From positions 28,422,173-28,486,172 of the forward strand of contig OX578279.1 of the NCBI GenBank assembly GCA_951217055.1: a stretch of DNA of 64,000 nt. Direction: 5' to 3'. This DNA comes from Gerris lacustris (taxonomy: Eukaryota > Arthropoda > Insecta > Hemiptera > Gerridae). The position numbers were made by a program, and so were the translations under genes. Below are positions 62,401-64,000 of the stretch, piece by piece (the stretch's first letter is position 1; the number at the start of each line of letters is the position of its first letter). The notes beneath the pieces were generated by a model that was given only the letters and a program-made list of their open reading frames with translations, was not told the DNA's origin and made no database searches.

Positions 62401-63538
62401 ATAACGTTTGAACCATTTATGACAATGATGTGAAAAAACGCCTTTAAGTGTCATCCATACTCAATGAAACTTCTCCGAAGTCTAGCTCAAACTGTTCCTA
62501 GGATCATGATTTTTTAAGATTTGAGAGGGGCTTTTATTTCATACTAAATAAGCGACACATGAAACATTTTGAGAGTTCTCAGGTAGTTAACGATGGACAA
62601 ACACAGGAAATTATGAGGGTCCTCAGTTTTACCATTGACCCTAAAAGCCAATAATATTGTAAACCCCGACCTATTTTATGGTACCGGAACAGAATATGTA
62701 TAGCAAATCACCTGCACCAATAAAAAGGAGTAAAGTTGACATTAAAAAGGAAAGTTATACCTATTCTATTAGCATCAAAGAACGTTGAACGAAAAAAAAC
62801 GTGTGAATCTACTCGTTGAAGTATCAATAAATCAAGTATCGGCAAAATGATTTATTTTATTTATTTCACTTTAATACAATTGGATTCTTTTGTAATCTCC
62901 ATATTTTACATATAGTAAAAATGTGAATGGACGTAATGATGTCACTGTCTGTAAATCCTAATGAATAAGACAACTAAAATGAATTTATCCTTTTAAACTG
63001 AAATTAGTTTGGCAAAGTACGTATTTAATCAAAAGTTTCGAGTTCATAGACAACCTGGTTGGTTAAAATCGGTTTGTTTTCATGAAGTCCAAATCTTTTA
63101 TTATGAGCACAACCATTGAGAATTAATAGGATTAGAGATCTGATCCTCGTCTGGAAATCAGAAGATTACAACTTCTGCTTATGACTCATATTATGTATGT
63201 TTTTGTAATTAATTTTATTGTTTGTTCATTTGTATTTTTCTTTAATAAAAGAAACAGCTCATTTTTGATTTTTCAGCTTTATTTAAAGTTAAACTATAAT
63301 AAAAAGAATTAGTCCATACAAATAAAAATAAATGCGGCTTACCATTAGTGCAGGGTCCCTTGTGTTTCATATATAATTTAGACTGGAAGCCACCAGGCGA
63401 AGAGGGTGTCCGTGCTCTTCGACATTGCTCTTTGACGAGTGCACATCTCGAACTATAAGTGATATCATCAGTGCCACAGACTGGACGTCTTTCTCTGCCA
63501 TCAGCACACCACACTGCTTCACGTGATTCACAGGAACC
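16108..63538 (-). CDS. SMOC-family secreted calcium-binding protein (magu/pentagone type), 13 exons, 5' end missing
   Basis: SMOC proteins are secreted matricellular proteins that bind heparan sulphate proteoglycans and modulate BMP signalling; Drosophila magu/pentagone widens the Dpp gradient. Thirteen exons share one continuous frame totalling 1560 bases (519 residues plus stop). Domains in order: Kazal (residues about 1-65, six Cys, VCGTDD..TYSSRC), thyroglobulin-1 (66-137, CWCV), basic linker (138-154), EF-hand pair (155-262, loops DLDNNGTLTKTE and DSNRDLSITLIE), linkers (263-307), thyroglobulin-1 (308-386, YCWCV), EF-hand pair (387-499, loops DSNKNKVLERAE and DVNHDKKISLTE), basic tail. 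All boundaries are GT-AG. No signal peptide is present, so at least one 5' exon lies beyond 64000. The first visible intron is 29.3 kb. Identity as a SMOC is firm from domain order; one-to-one orthology with magu is inferred. Confidence 0.93.
17205..17400 (+). pseudogene. jockey-like reverse transcriptase, catalytic-motif fragment
   Basis: The translation includes WEPNLYNIIMSGIPN and LSIFADDTAIY, the palm motif (FADD in place of the usual YADD) of non-LTR retrotransposon reverse transcriptases. It ends abruptly at ITSYFKYSAN, where another element is inserted. The 5' part of the element is missing. The C-terminal part of the same frame resumes at 19023. Confidence 0.88.
17398..19022. mobile_element. 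Hairpin-ended repeat (AATTAGTGTGGCACATAGC family), longest copy
   Basis: It begins AATTAATGTGGCACATAGCT and ends with the hairpin GCTTCCG-TTACC-TTC-GGTAA-GCT-CGGAAGC (about 18991-19020). It splits the reverse transcriptase frame, which fixes its ends. The right 420 bases, with the microsatellite-like GACAGACCGACAGACAGACA stretch, match the other copies; the middle 1.2 kb is specific to this copy. A 3' hairpin, no terminal inverted repeats and no obvious duplication suggest a Helitron/Helentron-type non-autonomous element; that class is inferred. Confidence 0.7.
19023..19634 (+). pseudogene. jockey-like reverse transcriptase, C-terminal fragment
   Basis: About 200 codons: WRIKVNQTKTEAIIFTRRR, then YLGLTLDKKLNFSRHI, LIRPALTYACPVWSS and LQNKCCRIIGNFP, ending in TAA. 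These are the successive conserved blocks of the reverse transcriptase thumb region in jockey-clade LINEs. The frame is intact from here to the stop, so the split by the inserted element looks fairly recent. Confidence 0.93.
19635..19960 (+). mobile_element. 3' UTR and tail of the jockey-like element
   Basis: Follows the reverse transcriptase stop. It ends at AATAAAATTATTTATTTATTTATTA, a simple-repeat tail typical of non-LTR retrotransposons. A word TTGTAGGCCGAGGAAAAAACAA lies 100 bases before the end. Confidence 0.6.
20864..21029 (-). CDS. SMOC exon L: second EF-hand pair, C part
   Basis: 55 residues plus one base, phase 0 to 1, acceptor ATGGTTTAG, donor CCAG|GTAAGA. It completes the loop begun in exon K (VLERAEW). 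It also holds the second canonical loop DVNHDKKISLTE, flanked by RKC, RYC and LNC cysteines as in the SPARC-type EC fold. Confidence 0.93.
21350..21900 (+). pseudogene. Non-LTR retrotransposon fragment, RNase H/C-terminal zinc knuckle
   Basis: Reading from 21365 gives TLYRRLFPEVTKHDWPEG and RRDKIKIL. After an in-frame TGA (21578-21580) the same frame continues with AAYGHTCITHSYLLDGS and CSKCNSRLTIHHLIECEEY, then stops at TAA (21815-21817). GHT-THSYLL and the C-C-H-C knuckle are typical of LINE C termini. A GGCAGTCGACGCGGAGGGGG 3' UTR and poly-A follow. The element is 5' truncated and carries one nonsense codon. Confidence 0.85.
22060..22620. mobile_element. pogo-type TIR element (CAGTGTAACC ends, TA target)
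   Basis: TA|CAGTGTAACCGGTCCTCGG at the left matches the inverted right end CCGGTTAAGAGGGGTTACACTG|TA. The inner ends repeat TCGGATTAACCGGCC/GGATCAACCGGCC. At about 0.56 kb with no transposase it is a MITE, inserted in SMOC intron 11. Confidence 0.75.
22924..23014 (-). CDS. SMOC exon K: EC helix and first half of an EF loop
   Basis: 91 bases, phase 2 to 0, acceptor TTTGTTTCAG, donor AACAAG|GTATGC. It encodes KIATYTFFSLDSNKNK. The intron cuts the calcium loop after residue 6, so the EF-hand exists only in spliced RNA. Confidence 0.88.
23065..23560 (-). mobile_element. Tigger-like end interrupted by a hairpin-ended repeat (minus orientation)
   Basis: TACAGTAGAATCTCACTAATC (23065) resembles the pogo/Tigger end at 9823. 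It is cut at about 23115 by an inverted copy of the AATTAGTGTGG family: GCTTCCAAGCTTACAGAAGG, then the CGGATTTCTGTCTTGGAA block and the TGTCTGTCTGACTGTCGGTC tract, all reverse-complemented. The 5' end of the copy is lost. Confidence 0.6.
23701..24120. mobile_element. MITE with ~120-bp terminal inverted repeats
   Basis: Left end GATGTGAGGGAGTTAGTGAG; right end CTCACTAACTCCCTCACATC. The match extends through TACGGTCTAAAG, TTGTTTACCAACTAGTTT and the ATCATCAGGGTAACATTTAT segment. 420 bp, non-coding. Confidence 0.8.
24569..25133 (+). mobile_element. Hairpin-ended repeat, complete ~565-bp copy
   Basis: Begins AAATTAGTGTGGCACATAGC and ends GCTTCCGTTACCTTAAGCTC followed by GGAAAC. Contains in order the GCGCAGACGGTTCAAATTAA, AATAAATGTATGTTTGTGTG, ATGGGACCAACAATG, TAGTTTTTAAGATATG and GACAGACCCACAGACAGACA blocks shared by the family. 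One arm of the terminal hairpin is partly decayed. Confidence 0.75.
25214..25295 (-). CDS. SMOC exon J: start of C-terminal EC domain
   Basis: 82 bases, phase 1 to phase 2, acceptor GTTTTCAG, donor TTAAG|GTATTT. It encodes GCPEPKKQTFIKDLIEYMNQ, the Cys and amphipathic helix that open the SMOC EC domain. Confidence 0.88.
25848..26590 (+). mobile_element. Dispersed repeat (ACTTTCTCATATAAAGA family) split by a palindrome
   Basis: Starts TTTTACTTTCTCATATAAAG and continues TTTACACGTTTTGAGGTCCC. It resumes after the palindrome with TGTCTGTCTGTCG, AACTACTGGGCCAATTTTG and AAAATTTGGCATGCATG, ending near TTTTCCCGGGAAAA. The copy at 47570-47866 (inverted) shows the uninterrupted order. It resembles rolling-circle-type insect repeats; class not proven. 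Confidence 0.55.
25929..26298. mobile_element. Near-perfect 370-bp palindrome (arms ~180, loop 10 bases)
   Basis: The arms run 25929-26109 and 26120-26298 around the loop TAGTTTTATC. The innermost 90 bases (AATACAAC out to AGGCTTCATTCCTAAT) match almost perfectly, with more mismatches outwards. It could extrude as a cruciform or yield a long hairpin RNA. It sits inside the repeat at 25848-26590. Confidence 0.85.
26772..27030 (+). repeat. Second copy of the ACTTTCTCATATAAAGA-family repeat
   Basis: TTTTTACTTCCTCATAAGCG leads to TGATTTTGATGGATTTGCAT and TTTTGAGGTCCCTGG, then CACTGGGCCGATTTCAATG. More decayed than the copies at 25848 and 47570. Confidence 0.5.
27092..27570. mobile_element. Palindromic foldback MITE, copy 3 (diverged)
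   Basis: AGAGTCCAGACTAACATAAAG at the left and GATATCTCCTGGACCA at the right. The arms share AATATGTGGTCGGCTAAGTTC and AGTGGACCAAAAATCAAG with copy 1. The centre is shortened and a 13-C run (27430-27442) interrupts the right arm. Confidence 0.7.
27916..28026 (-). CDS. SMOC exon I: second thyroglobulin domain, C half
   Basis: 37 residues, phase 1-1, acceptor TTTTTTAG, donor GAAAG|GTATTT. It begins with the TY-1 hallmark YCWCV, then GKPIPGTSV and the last Cys (PKCDA), followed by a short linker. Confidence 0.94.
28027..28871 (-). other. SMOC intron 8
   Basis: 845-bp AT-rich intron. A short word CTCTCAGCCACTTG with its flank (about 28440-28490) also occurs at 25585-25605 in intron 9. No coding or named repeat content. 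Confidence 0.6.
28872..28997 (-). CDS. SMOC exon H: second thyroglobulin domain, N half
   Basis: 42 residues, phase 1-1, acceptor TTATTTTAG, donor ACTG|GTAATT. It carries the first three TY-1 cysteines: TDCLSDKR, PECTPDGRYQ and IQCYKSTG. The domain is completed by exon I, whereas the first TY-1 domain is a single exon. Confidence 0.93.
28998..30646 (-). other. SMOC intron 7
   Basis: Contains a relatively GC-rich block (29120-30300) unlike its surroundings, including a LINE C-terminal fragment (30202-30262). The rest of the block is not recognised. 30310-30640 is AT-rich. Confidence 0.6.
30180..30270 (+). pseudogene. LINE polyprotein C-terminal fragment
   Basis: From 30202 the frame reads WTDELKTDLKRMGERRWG, matching the W-D-I--DL--MG---RW block near the end of RTE-like LINE proteins. 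The frame is closed a short way upstream. The GC-rich sequence on either side may belong to the same decayed element. Confidence 0.55.
30647..30736 (-). CDS. SMOC exon G: acidic/polar linker
   Basis: 90 bases, phase 1-1, acceptor TTATTTTAG, donor GAAG|GTAGTT. It encodes a 30-residue hydrophilic stretch containing EQSVEDTAEKQNPQE with no domain. The call rests on splice sites, matching phase and its position between two secure exons. Confidence 0.78.
30970..31490. mobile_element. Palindromic foldback MITE, copy 2
   Basis: TAGTCCAGGTGATAGCGTGC at the left, preceded by TAA. The arms carry ACATCAAGCTAGAATTTTGT, GTGGAGAGCGGCCATGTC and TGGTCTACTAACTAATTCTG. The right terminus is missing after about 31490, so about 60 bases are lost compared with copy 1. 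Confidence 0.8.
31755..32060. repeat. CTCTAGCTAGAT motif cluster
   Basis: About 15 CTAG words in 300 bases, mostly as CTCTAG followed by KTAGAT or GCTAGA, with three CTRCAGTGTA words. The block is bounded by GTGTGATACAATG at the left and a CAGTGTATCAGCAC inverse at the right. The pattern suggests an element made almost wholly of subterminal binding-site repeats. Confidence 0.6.
32136..32190 (+). repeat. Orphan terminal hairpin of the AATTAGTGTGG family
   Basis: TTCTTCAGAATGATCACAAT then CTTCCATTAGCTATGGTAGG and TAGGCTCAGAAG, the decayed counterpart of the 3' hairpin at 18991-19020. It lies 20 bases from SMOC exon F. Confidence 0.55.
32209..32253 (-). CDS. SMOC exon F: basic linker micro-exon
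   Basis: 45 bases, phase 1-1, acceptor TTTTTTAG, donor CCAA|GTAAGT. It encodes KRRNEGRKRIRDRAP, nearly half Arg/Lys, and could bind heparan sulphate or be cleaved by furin-like proteases. It is frame-neutral if skipped. Confidence 0.85.
32254..32558 (-). other. SMOC intron 5
   Basis: 305-bp AT-rich intron with normal splice sites. Nothing else seen. Confidence 0.7.
32559..32789 (-). CDS. SMOC exon E: first EF-hand pair
   Basis: 77 residues, phase 1-1, acceptor AATTTCAG, donor ATCA|GTGAGT. EF loop 1 is DLDNNGTLTKTE, with canonical Asp-1, Asp-3, Asn-5, Gly-6 and Glu-12. EF loop 2 is DSNRDLSITLIE. Paired cysteines flank the second loop (ECARDFLRLC and TAC), as in SPARC EC domains. Confidence 0.93.
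32790..33453 (-). other. SMOC intron 4 with MITE
   Basis: Contains a 353-bp MITE at 32877-33229 with about 75-base inverted ends. Remaining sequence is short and AT-rich. Confidence 0.75.
32877..33229. mobile_element. MITE with ~75-bp inverted ends
   Basis: AGTAAACTGAGGATTTCTCC at the left is matched by GGAGAAATCCTCAGTTTACT at the right. The match continues through TTATCCTGGTCTTTTGGGTA and CGTTTAAATATTAAAATCC. Non-coding. It accounts for over half of SMOC intron 4. Confidence 0.85.
33454..33546 (-). CDS. SMOC exon D: start of first EC-like domain
   Basis: 93 bases, phase 1-1, acceptor AAATTTTAG, donor TTTAT|GTAAGT. It encodes ECGKIEKSNFFSNMDNIYKV and onwards. The position before the EF-hands corresponds to the N-terminal helix of SPARC-type EC domains, with an early Cys. 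Confidence 0.88.
33653..33703 (-). CDS. SMOC exon C: basic Gly/Arg linker
   Basis: A 51-base phase 1-1 micro-exon (acceptor TTATGCAG, donor GAGAG|GTACTT). It encodes KRRIGGSGLRGARNRR, a strongly basic stretch that could be a heparin-binding or processing site. It is symmetrical and could be skipped without changing frame. Confidence 0.85.
33803..34018 (-). CDS. SMOC exon B: first thyroglobulin type-1 domain
   Basis: Phase 1-1, 72 residues, acceptor TGTGTTTAG, donor GCAG|GTACTA. It carries all six cysteines of a TY-1 repeat: KQTCW, IPRCLSDGTF, PVQC, CWCV and PNC. The G from exon A completes its first codon (Glu), which supports the 29.3 kb splice. Confidence 0.94.
34019..36101 (-). other. SMOC giant intron, exon-B-proximal part
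   Basis: 34170-34750 carries a decayed repeat containing ACCAGCTTGATTTCCGTGCT and GCAATCGGTTCAGGAGATAT. A 91-codon frame at 34776-35051 (ending AGRWLYIGEASSLFFL) has no family I know. 35340-35470 repeats the GGTCCACTGGTTCCAGAGAT type of sequence, related in style to 57360-57480. The remainder is AT-rich. Confidence 0.5.
36102..36400 (+). mobile_element. Hairpin-ended repeat, 3'-truncated copy
   Basis: CCAATTAGTGTGGCATATAG at the start, then ACGGGACCACCAATGTGCTT, ACGGCAGATAGACAAGAAAC and CTTAAACGGATTTCTG. The terminal hairpin is missing and the GCGCAGACGG block deleted. Confidence 0.6.
36551..37110 (+). mobile_element. Hairpin-ended repeat, nearly complete copy
   Basis: CAATTAGTATGGCACATAGC to AGCTTCAGTAAGCTCGGTAA. 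All internal blocks are present (GTGCAGACGGTTGAAATTAA, ATGTATGTTTGTGCGCATGT, TATGGGACCAACAATGGGCT, GACAGACAGACC). The final hairpin has lost half of one arm. Confidence 0.7.
37561..37985 (+). mobile_element. Hairpin-ended repeat, degraded copy
   Basis: CAAATTAGTGTGGCACATTG at the start, then GTGCGCAGGAGGTTGACATT and TTGGTTCGCAAAAATTGAAC, ending after TGATGTCTGAAACGGA. The terminal hairpin is lost. Confidence 0.6.
39002..39412 (+). mobile_element. Hairpin-ended repeat, degraded copy (head to tail partner)
   Basis: CCAATTAGTAAGGCATAAGC at the start, TAGTTTTTAAGATATGGTGG and GGCAGACACTAAGTAAGCTC at the end. It abuts an inverted copy at 39413. Confidence 0.55.
39413..39822 (-). mobile_element. 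Hairpin-ended repeat, inverted copy
   Basis: Reverse-complement order: GCTTCCGACGGTAACTGAAG, CTAGACAGAAATCCGTTTCA, and the 5' end ATACCACACTAATTG at about 39805-39820. Together with the copy at 39002 it forms a tail-to-tail pair. Confidence 0.55.
39823..40078 (+). mobile_element. Hairpin-ended repeat, 3' half with intact hairpin
   Basis: TATGGGACAAACCATGGGCT through GACCGACAGACAGACACGCA to AGCTTCCGTTATCTTTGGTA and AGCTCGGAAG. The 5' half is absent. Confidence 0.65.
40079..43020 (-). other. SMOC giant intron, 40.1-43.0 kb
   Basis: No repeat that I can name and no convincing exon. 41300-41680 is less AT-rich. Being free of obvious transposons within this intron, it is a reasonable place to look for regulatory elements, though nothing in the bases proves that. 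Confidence 0.4.
43204..43680 (-). other. GC-richer block with two adjacent open frames, unrecognised
   Basis: On the minus strand a 64-codon frame (43678-43484; MKWMEYNNRAERRQGVWQG, CRTVEWDREVFLLLYER) is followed in another frame by an 87-codon one (43467-43204; CLCIPRLALEVGQRNLG, STYIEWDGEISRIEARL). Both end with an EWD-E motif. GC content is visibly higher than on either side. It could be a frameshifted pseudogene, an old element or a short exon cluster. No family was recognised and no promoter is visible. Confidence 0.3.
44380..44448. repeat. (TA)n microsatellite, about 34 units
   Basis: An uninterrupted run of TA dinucleotides of about 69 bases in the giant SMOC intron. Likely to be length-polymorphic. 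Confidence 0.97.
44915..45427 (-). CDS. 170-codon intronic open frame with N-terminal membrane segment, unrecognised
   Basis: The frame runs 170 codons from an ATG with no stop, in DNA so AT-rich that frames this long are unexpected. The N terminus is basic (MNTFRREKCSKIGS), followed by a hydrophobic segment of about 18 residues (MYIFLLLSVVGVFLLSV), which would be a signal peptide or signal anchor. Downstream are eight cysteines within residues 44-94 (KDTCCIRYD, PRCLLRPCLYKR) and then a Leu/Ser/Phe-rich C terminus. A TATTTATATAG word lies about 50 bases upstream on the same strand and could be a TATA box. CATG|GTCAGT inside the frame is a phase-1 donor that would fit SMOC exon B, so an alternative SMOC first exon is one possibility. 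A nested single-exon gene or a chance frame are the others. No family recognised. Confidence 0.35.
   Translation of the reverse strand: MNTFRREKCSKIGSMYIFLLLSVVGVFLLSVKFLEFHLKFKGTYCLYLRMKDTCCIRYDVVSISSSPADVPRCLLRPCLYKRPTRLALLHGQCSRYLYNTKLHHISYGLRSAPWEKTFLYNPNLLQRFSFLTSLLNQKTFLSQLLPFIIHQTKNTFSELRLYLSRPFLRL
45428..47078. other. Giant intron, 45.4-47.1 kb
   Basis: AT-rich. At 46776-46815 GGCCGATAGCTCAGTCGAAG resembles a polymerase III A box, but no matching B box is evident, so a SINE is only a possibility. No coding sequence recognised. Confidence 0.4.
47136..47154. repeat. C19 homopolymer near hAT end
   Basis: Nineteen consecutive C just inside the left end of the hAT element; G9-10 follows at about 47176. 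Equal in length to the C run at 12446-12464. Confidence 0.95.
47570..47866 (-). repeat. ACTTTCTCATATAAAGA-family repeat, uninterrupted copy
   Basis: Read on the minus strand: CTTTCTAATATAAAGAGGAA, TTTACACGTTTTGAGGTCCC, GCCTAAACTACTGGGCCGAT, AAATTTGGGGGCGCTACTCC and TTTTCCCGGGAAAA. It gives the unbroken order for the copy at 25848-26590. Confidence 0.6.
48000..48470 (+). mobile_element. Non-LTR retrotransposon 3' end
   Basis: T-rich leader-like sequence ends with CTCACTTGTGGCCTGTGTTT, GGCTGTTGAGAGCACTG and a tail AAAATAAATAAATACATAAA. The organisation resembles the tail of the jockey-like element at 19960. No coding part remains. Confidence 0.5.
48630..48940 (+). mobile_element. Hairpin-ended repeat, 3' half
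   Basis: AATGTATGTTTGTGCGCATG, AACAATGGACTAATCATG, GAGCGACTGACTGACAGACA and CCTGATCTCTGAAACGGATT, ending near GAGCTTACTGAAGGTA. Inserted within the hAT element. Confidence 0.6.
49767..49852. repeat. 86-base imperfect hairpin
   Basis: GGGTACTTTGGGAAGTCAAG and AGTGCTAA pair with TTAGCACTCTTGACCTTCC and AAAATACCC around a loop of about 25 bases. The arms are 28 bases. Could be a small MITE or a structured RNA; no transcript evidence is available here. Confidence 0.65.
49860..52136. other. Giant intron, 49.9-52.1 kb
   Basis: AT-rich, with a poly-A tract at 49925. A direct repeat AGTTGCCTGTTTCAT occurs at about 50230 and 50289. A repeat-like stretch near 50850-51200 includes TTCTGGCCAACGAACTCATC. 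No gene recognised. Confidence 0.4.
52137..52457. mobile_element. MITE with ~70-bp inverted ends
   Basis: ATGAATATCGTGATGATGGA at the left and TCCATCATCACGATATTCAT at the right. The match continues through TTTTTTAGGTGTAAGG and CGATGATTTAAAACATGTTG. 321 bp, non-coding. Confidence 0.82.
52458..57162. other. Giant intron, 52.5-57.2 kb
   Basis: Mostly unassigned AT-rich sequence. An inverted pair at 53196-53262 and 54743-54812 may be the ends of a 1.6 kb element. A G15 run lies at 54987-55001. 55850-56050 is less AT-rich (GAGGCGACCCGGCGATACAC). No exon was recognised. Confidence 0.4.
53196..54812. mobile_element. Possible element bounded by ~60-bp inverted repeats
   Basis: The left end holds CACACTTTTGCATATAAAAG then CCCAAAGTACATTGG. 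The right end holds CCAATGTACCTTGGGAC then CACACTTTTGTGTATATAAA. The two are inverted with respect to each other. Each end also contains its own small palindrome (ACACTTTT..AAAAGTGT). No duplication or transposase identified. Confidence 0.4.
57163..57250 (+). repeat. Possible tRNA-related SINE head
   Basis: GCGTAGCCAAGTAGGTAAGA is close to a tRNA A-box region and ATAATTCGATCAAA to a weak B box about 45 bases later. The internal pairing of a real tRNA is missing. Confidence 0.4.
57706..57858. mobile_element. 153-bp foldback MITE
   Basis: AAAGGCGGGGATAAACTAGA and GCATTCGCC at the left are matched by GGCGAATGCTCTAGTGTATC and CCCGCCTTT at the right. The arms contain a repeated GATGAGCATGCATTCGCCCC unit and are much more GC-rich than the host sequence. 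Confidence 0.85.
58122..58156 (+). repeat. Repeat terminus with AGGGTCC hairpin
   Basis: TAAGGGTCCTTGGTTTTGCC, TACAGACTCTAAAAA. Same family as 9062-9095; the second stem is decayed. Confidence 0.5.
62616..62647 (+). repeat. Repeat terminus with AGGGTCC hairpin
   Basis: GAGGGTCCTCAGTTTTACCA, TTGACCCTAAAA. It is preceded by a GGACAAACACAGGAAATTAT stretch as in the copy at 9062. Confidence 0.5.
63343..63538 (-). CDS. SMOC exon A: Kazal/follistatin-like domain
   Basis: The acceptor is TTAGTTACAG (AG at 63540-63539) and the donor AATG|GTAAGC. It encodes 65 residues, phase 0 to phase 1. Six cysteines occur in a Kazal arrangement with CGTDDITYSSRC and KHKGPC. An insertion rich in Arg, Ser, Pro and Gly (RRARTPSSPGGF) sits between the fifth and sixth cysteines. 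This is the first exon in the window; the secretory leader must come from further right. Confidence 0.92.
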
Positions 63539-63544
63539 CTGTAA

Positions 63545-64000
63545 CTAACAAAATTTGATTTATCAATTTATTCAGGCGGTAATTAAAGAGTTAAAAATCA
63601 TGACTCAATGTTTTCATCATTTACTCTGAATCAATGATTTTAGTGATTCACAGATCTAAATGTAAACTATAATATAGATTTTTGTGGATAAGCAGGTTAG
63701 ATATCTACATATTAGGTTAGTAGGAACATAACCATTACTGAACAAATAATGTTGTTTTTTGACCGATATTTAATAGGAAAATTGTTAATTATTTTTAAGA
63801 GTGCGCTTTAGGGAACCTTATCCAACAAGACCCACAAAATCAAATCATTAGAATCTTAGTGGATATGGCTCCTCAAGTCTTACAATAAAAAAAAAAAAAA
63901 AATCTATGCAACATAAAGTAAAAATCCTCCATCTGATTCAAGGTACAAGTGGCAATGGTCAATTTAAATGCCCCTTTAATGGATATTTTGCCGATATTGC
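63545..64000 (-). other. SMOC intron upstream of exon A
   Basis: AT-rich sequence with a poly-A tract (63886-63902). No signal-peptide exon is recognised before the window ends. Confidence 0.6.

Larger units (their letters stand above)
57859..63342. other. Giant intron, exon-A-proximal part
   Basis: AT-rich with poly-A tracts (58400, 59650). Hairpin-ended repeat termini lie at 58122-58156, 61731-61763 and 62616-62647. Open frames up to about 75 codons show no domain. No signal-peptide exon or alternative exon is recognised. Confidence 0.5.

Overview
This window is nuclear DNA of an animal, almost certainly an arthropod and probably an insect. It is strongly AT-rich, its genes are interrupted by GT-AG introns, and the non-coding space is filled with hAT, piggyBac-like, pogo/Tigger-like, jockey-like and rolling-circle-like repeat remnants. 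Nothing bacterial (operons, ribosome binding sites, CRISPR) is present. The species cannot be named from the sequence alone.

Two conserved genes can be built exon by exon, both on the minus strand. (1) The left 7.5 kb carries MBF1/EDF1, multiprotein bridging factor 1: three coding exons (7453-7364, 3766-3715, 1999-1745) giving 132 residues. The short last coding exon lies beyond the left edge. (2) From 63538 down to 16108 runs a SMOC-family gene (SPARC-related modular calcium-binding protein; the Drosophila member is magu/pentagone). Thirteen exons splice in one continuous frame to 519 codons plus stop. The signal-peptide exon lies beyond the right edge. The predicted secreted protein reads Kazal - thyroglobulin-1 - EF-hand pair - basic and acidic linkers - thyroglobulin-1 - EF-hand pair - basic tail. 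The Kazal exon is separated from the rest by a 29.3 kb intron (34019-63342).

Layout: 1-7.5 kb MBF1 with repeat-rich introns. 7.5-16.1 kb is an intergenic repeat field with a three-deep transposon nest (9825-11925), a piggyBac-like deletion derivative (8346-8964) and a candidate two-exon gene for a 66-residue secreted peptide (12948-13650). 16.1-34.0 kb holds twelve SMOC exons, with a jockey-like retrotransposon broken by another element, a second non-LTR fragment and several foldback elements in the introns. 34.0-63.3 kb is the giant intron: a cluster of hairpin-ended repeats (36.1-40.1 kb), a 170-codon open frame with an N-terminal membrane segment (44.9-45.4 kb), a 2.6 kb hAT element (47079-49660) and long stretches without recognisable features. 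63.3-63.5 kb is the Kazal exon.

Most interesting: the SMOC protein has two EF-hand domains that parallel each other, one where vertebrate SMOCs have the SMOC-specific domain; two unrecognised candidate protein genes; and an abundant hairpin-ended repeat family whose ends are fixed by one insertion into a reverse transcriptase reading frame. MBF1 and SMOC are neighbours but have unrelated jobs (nuclear coactivator, secreted matrix/BMP modulator); nothing suggests they are coregulated.
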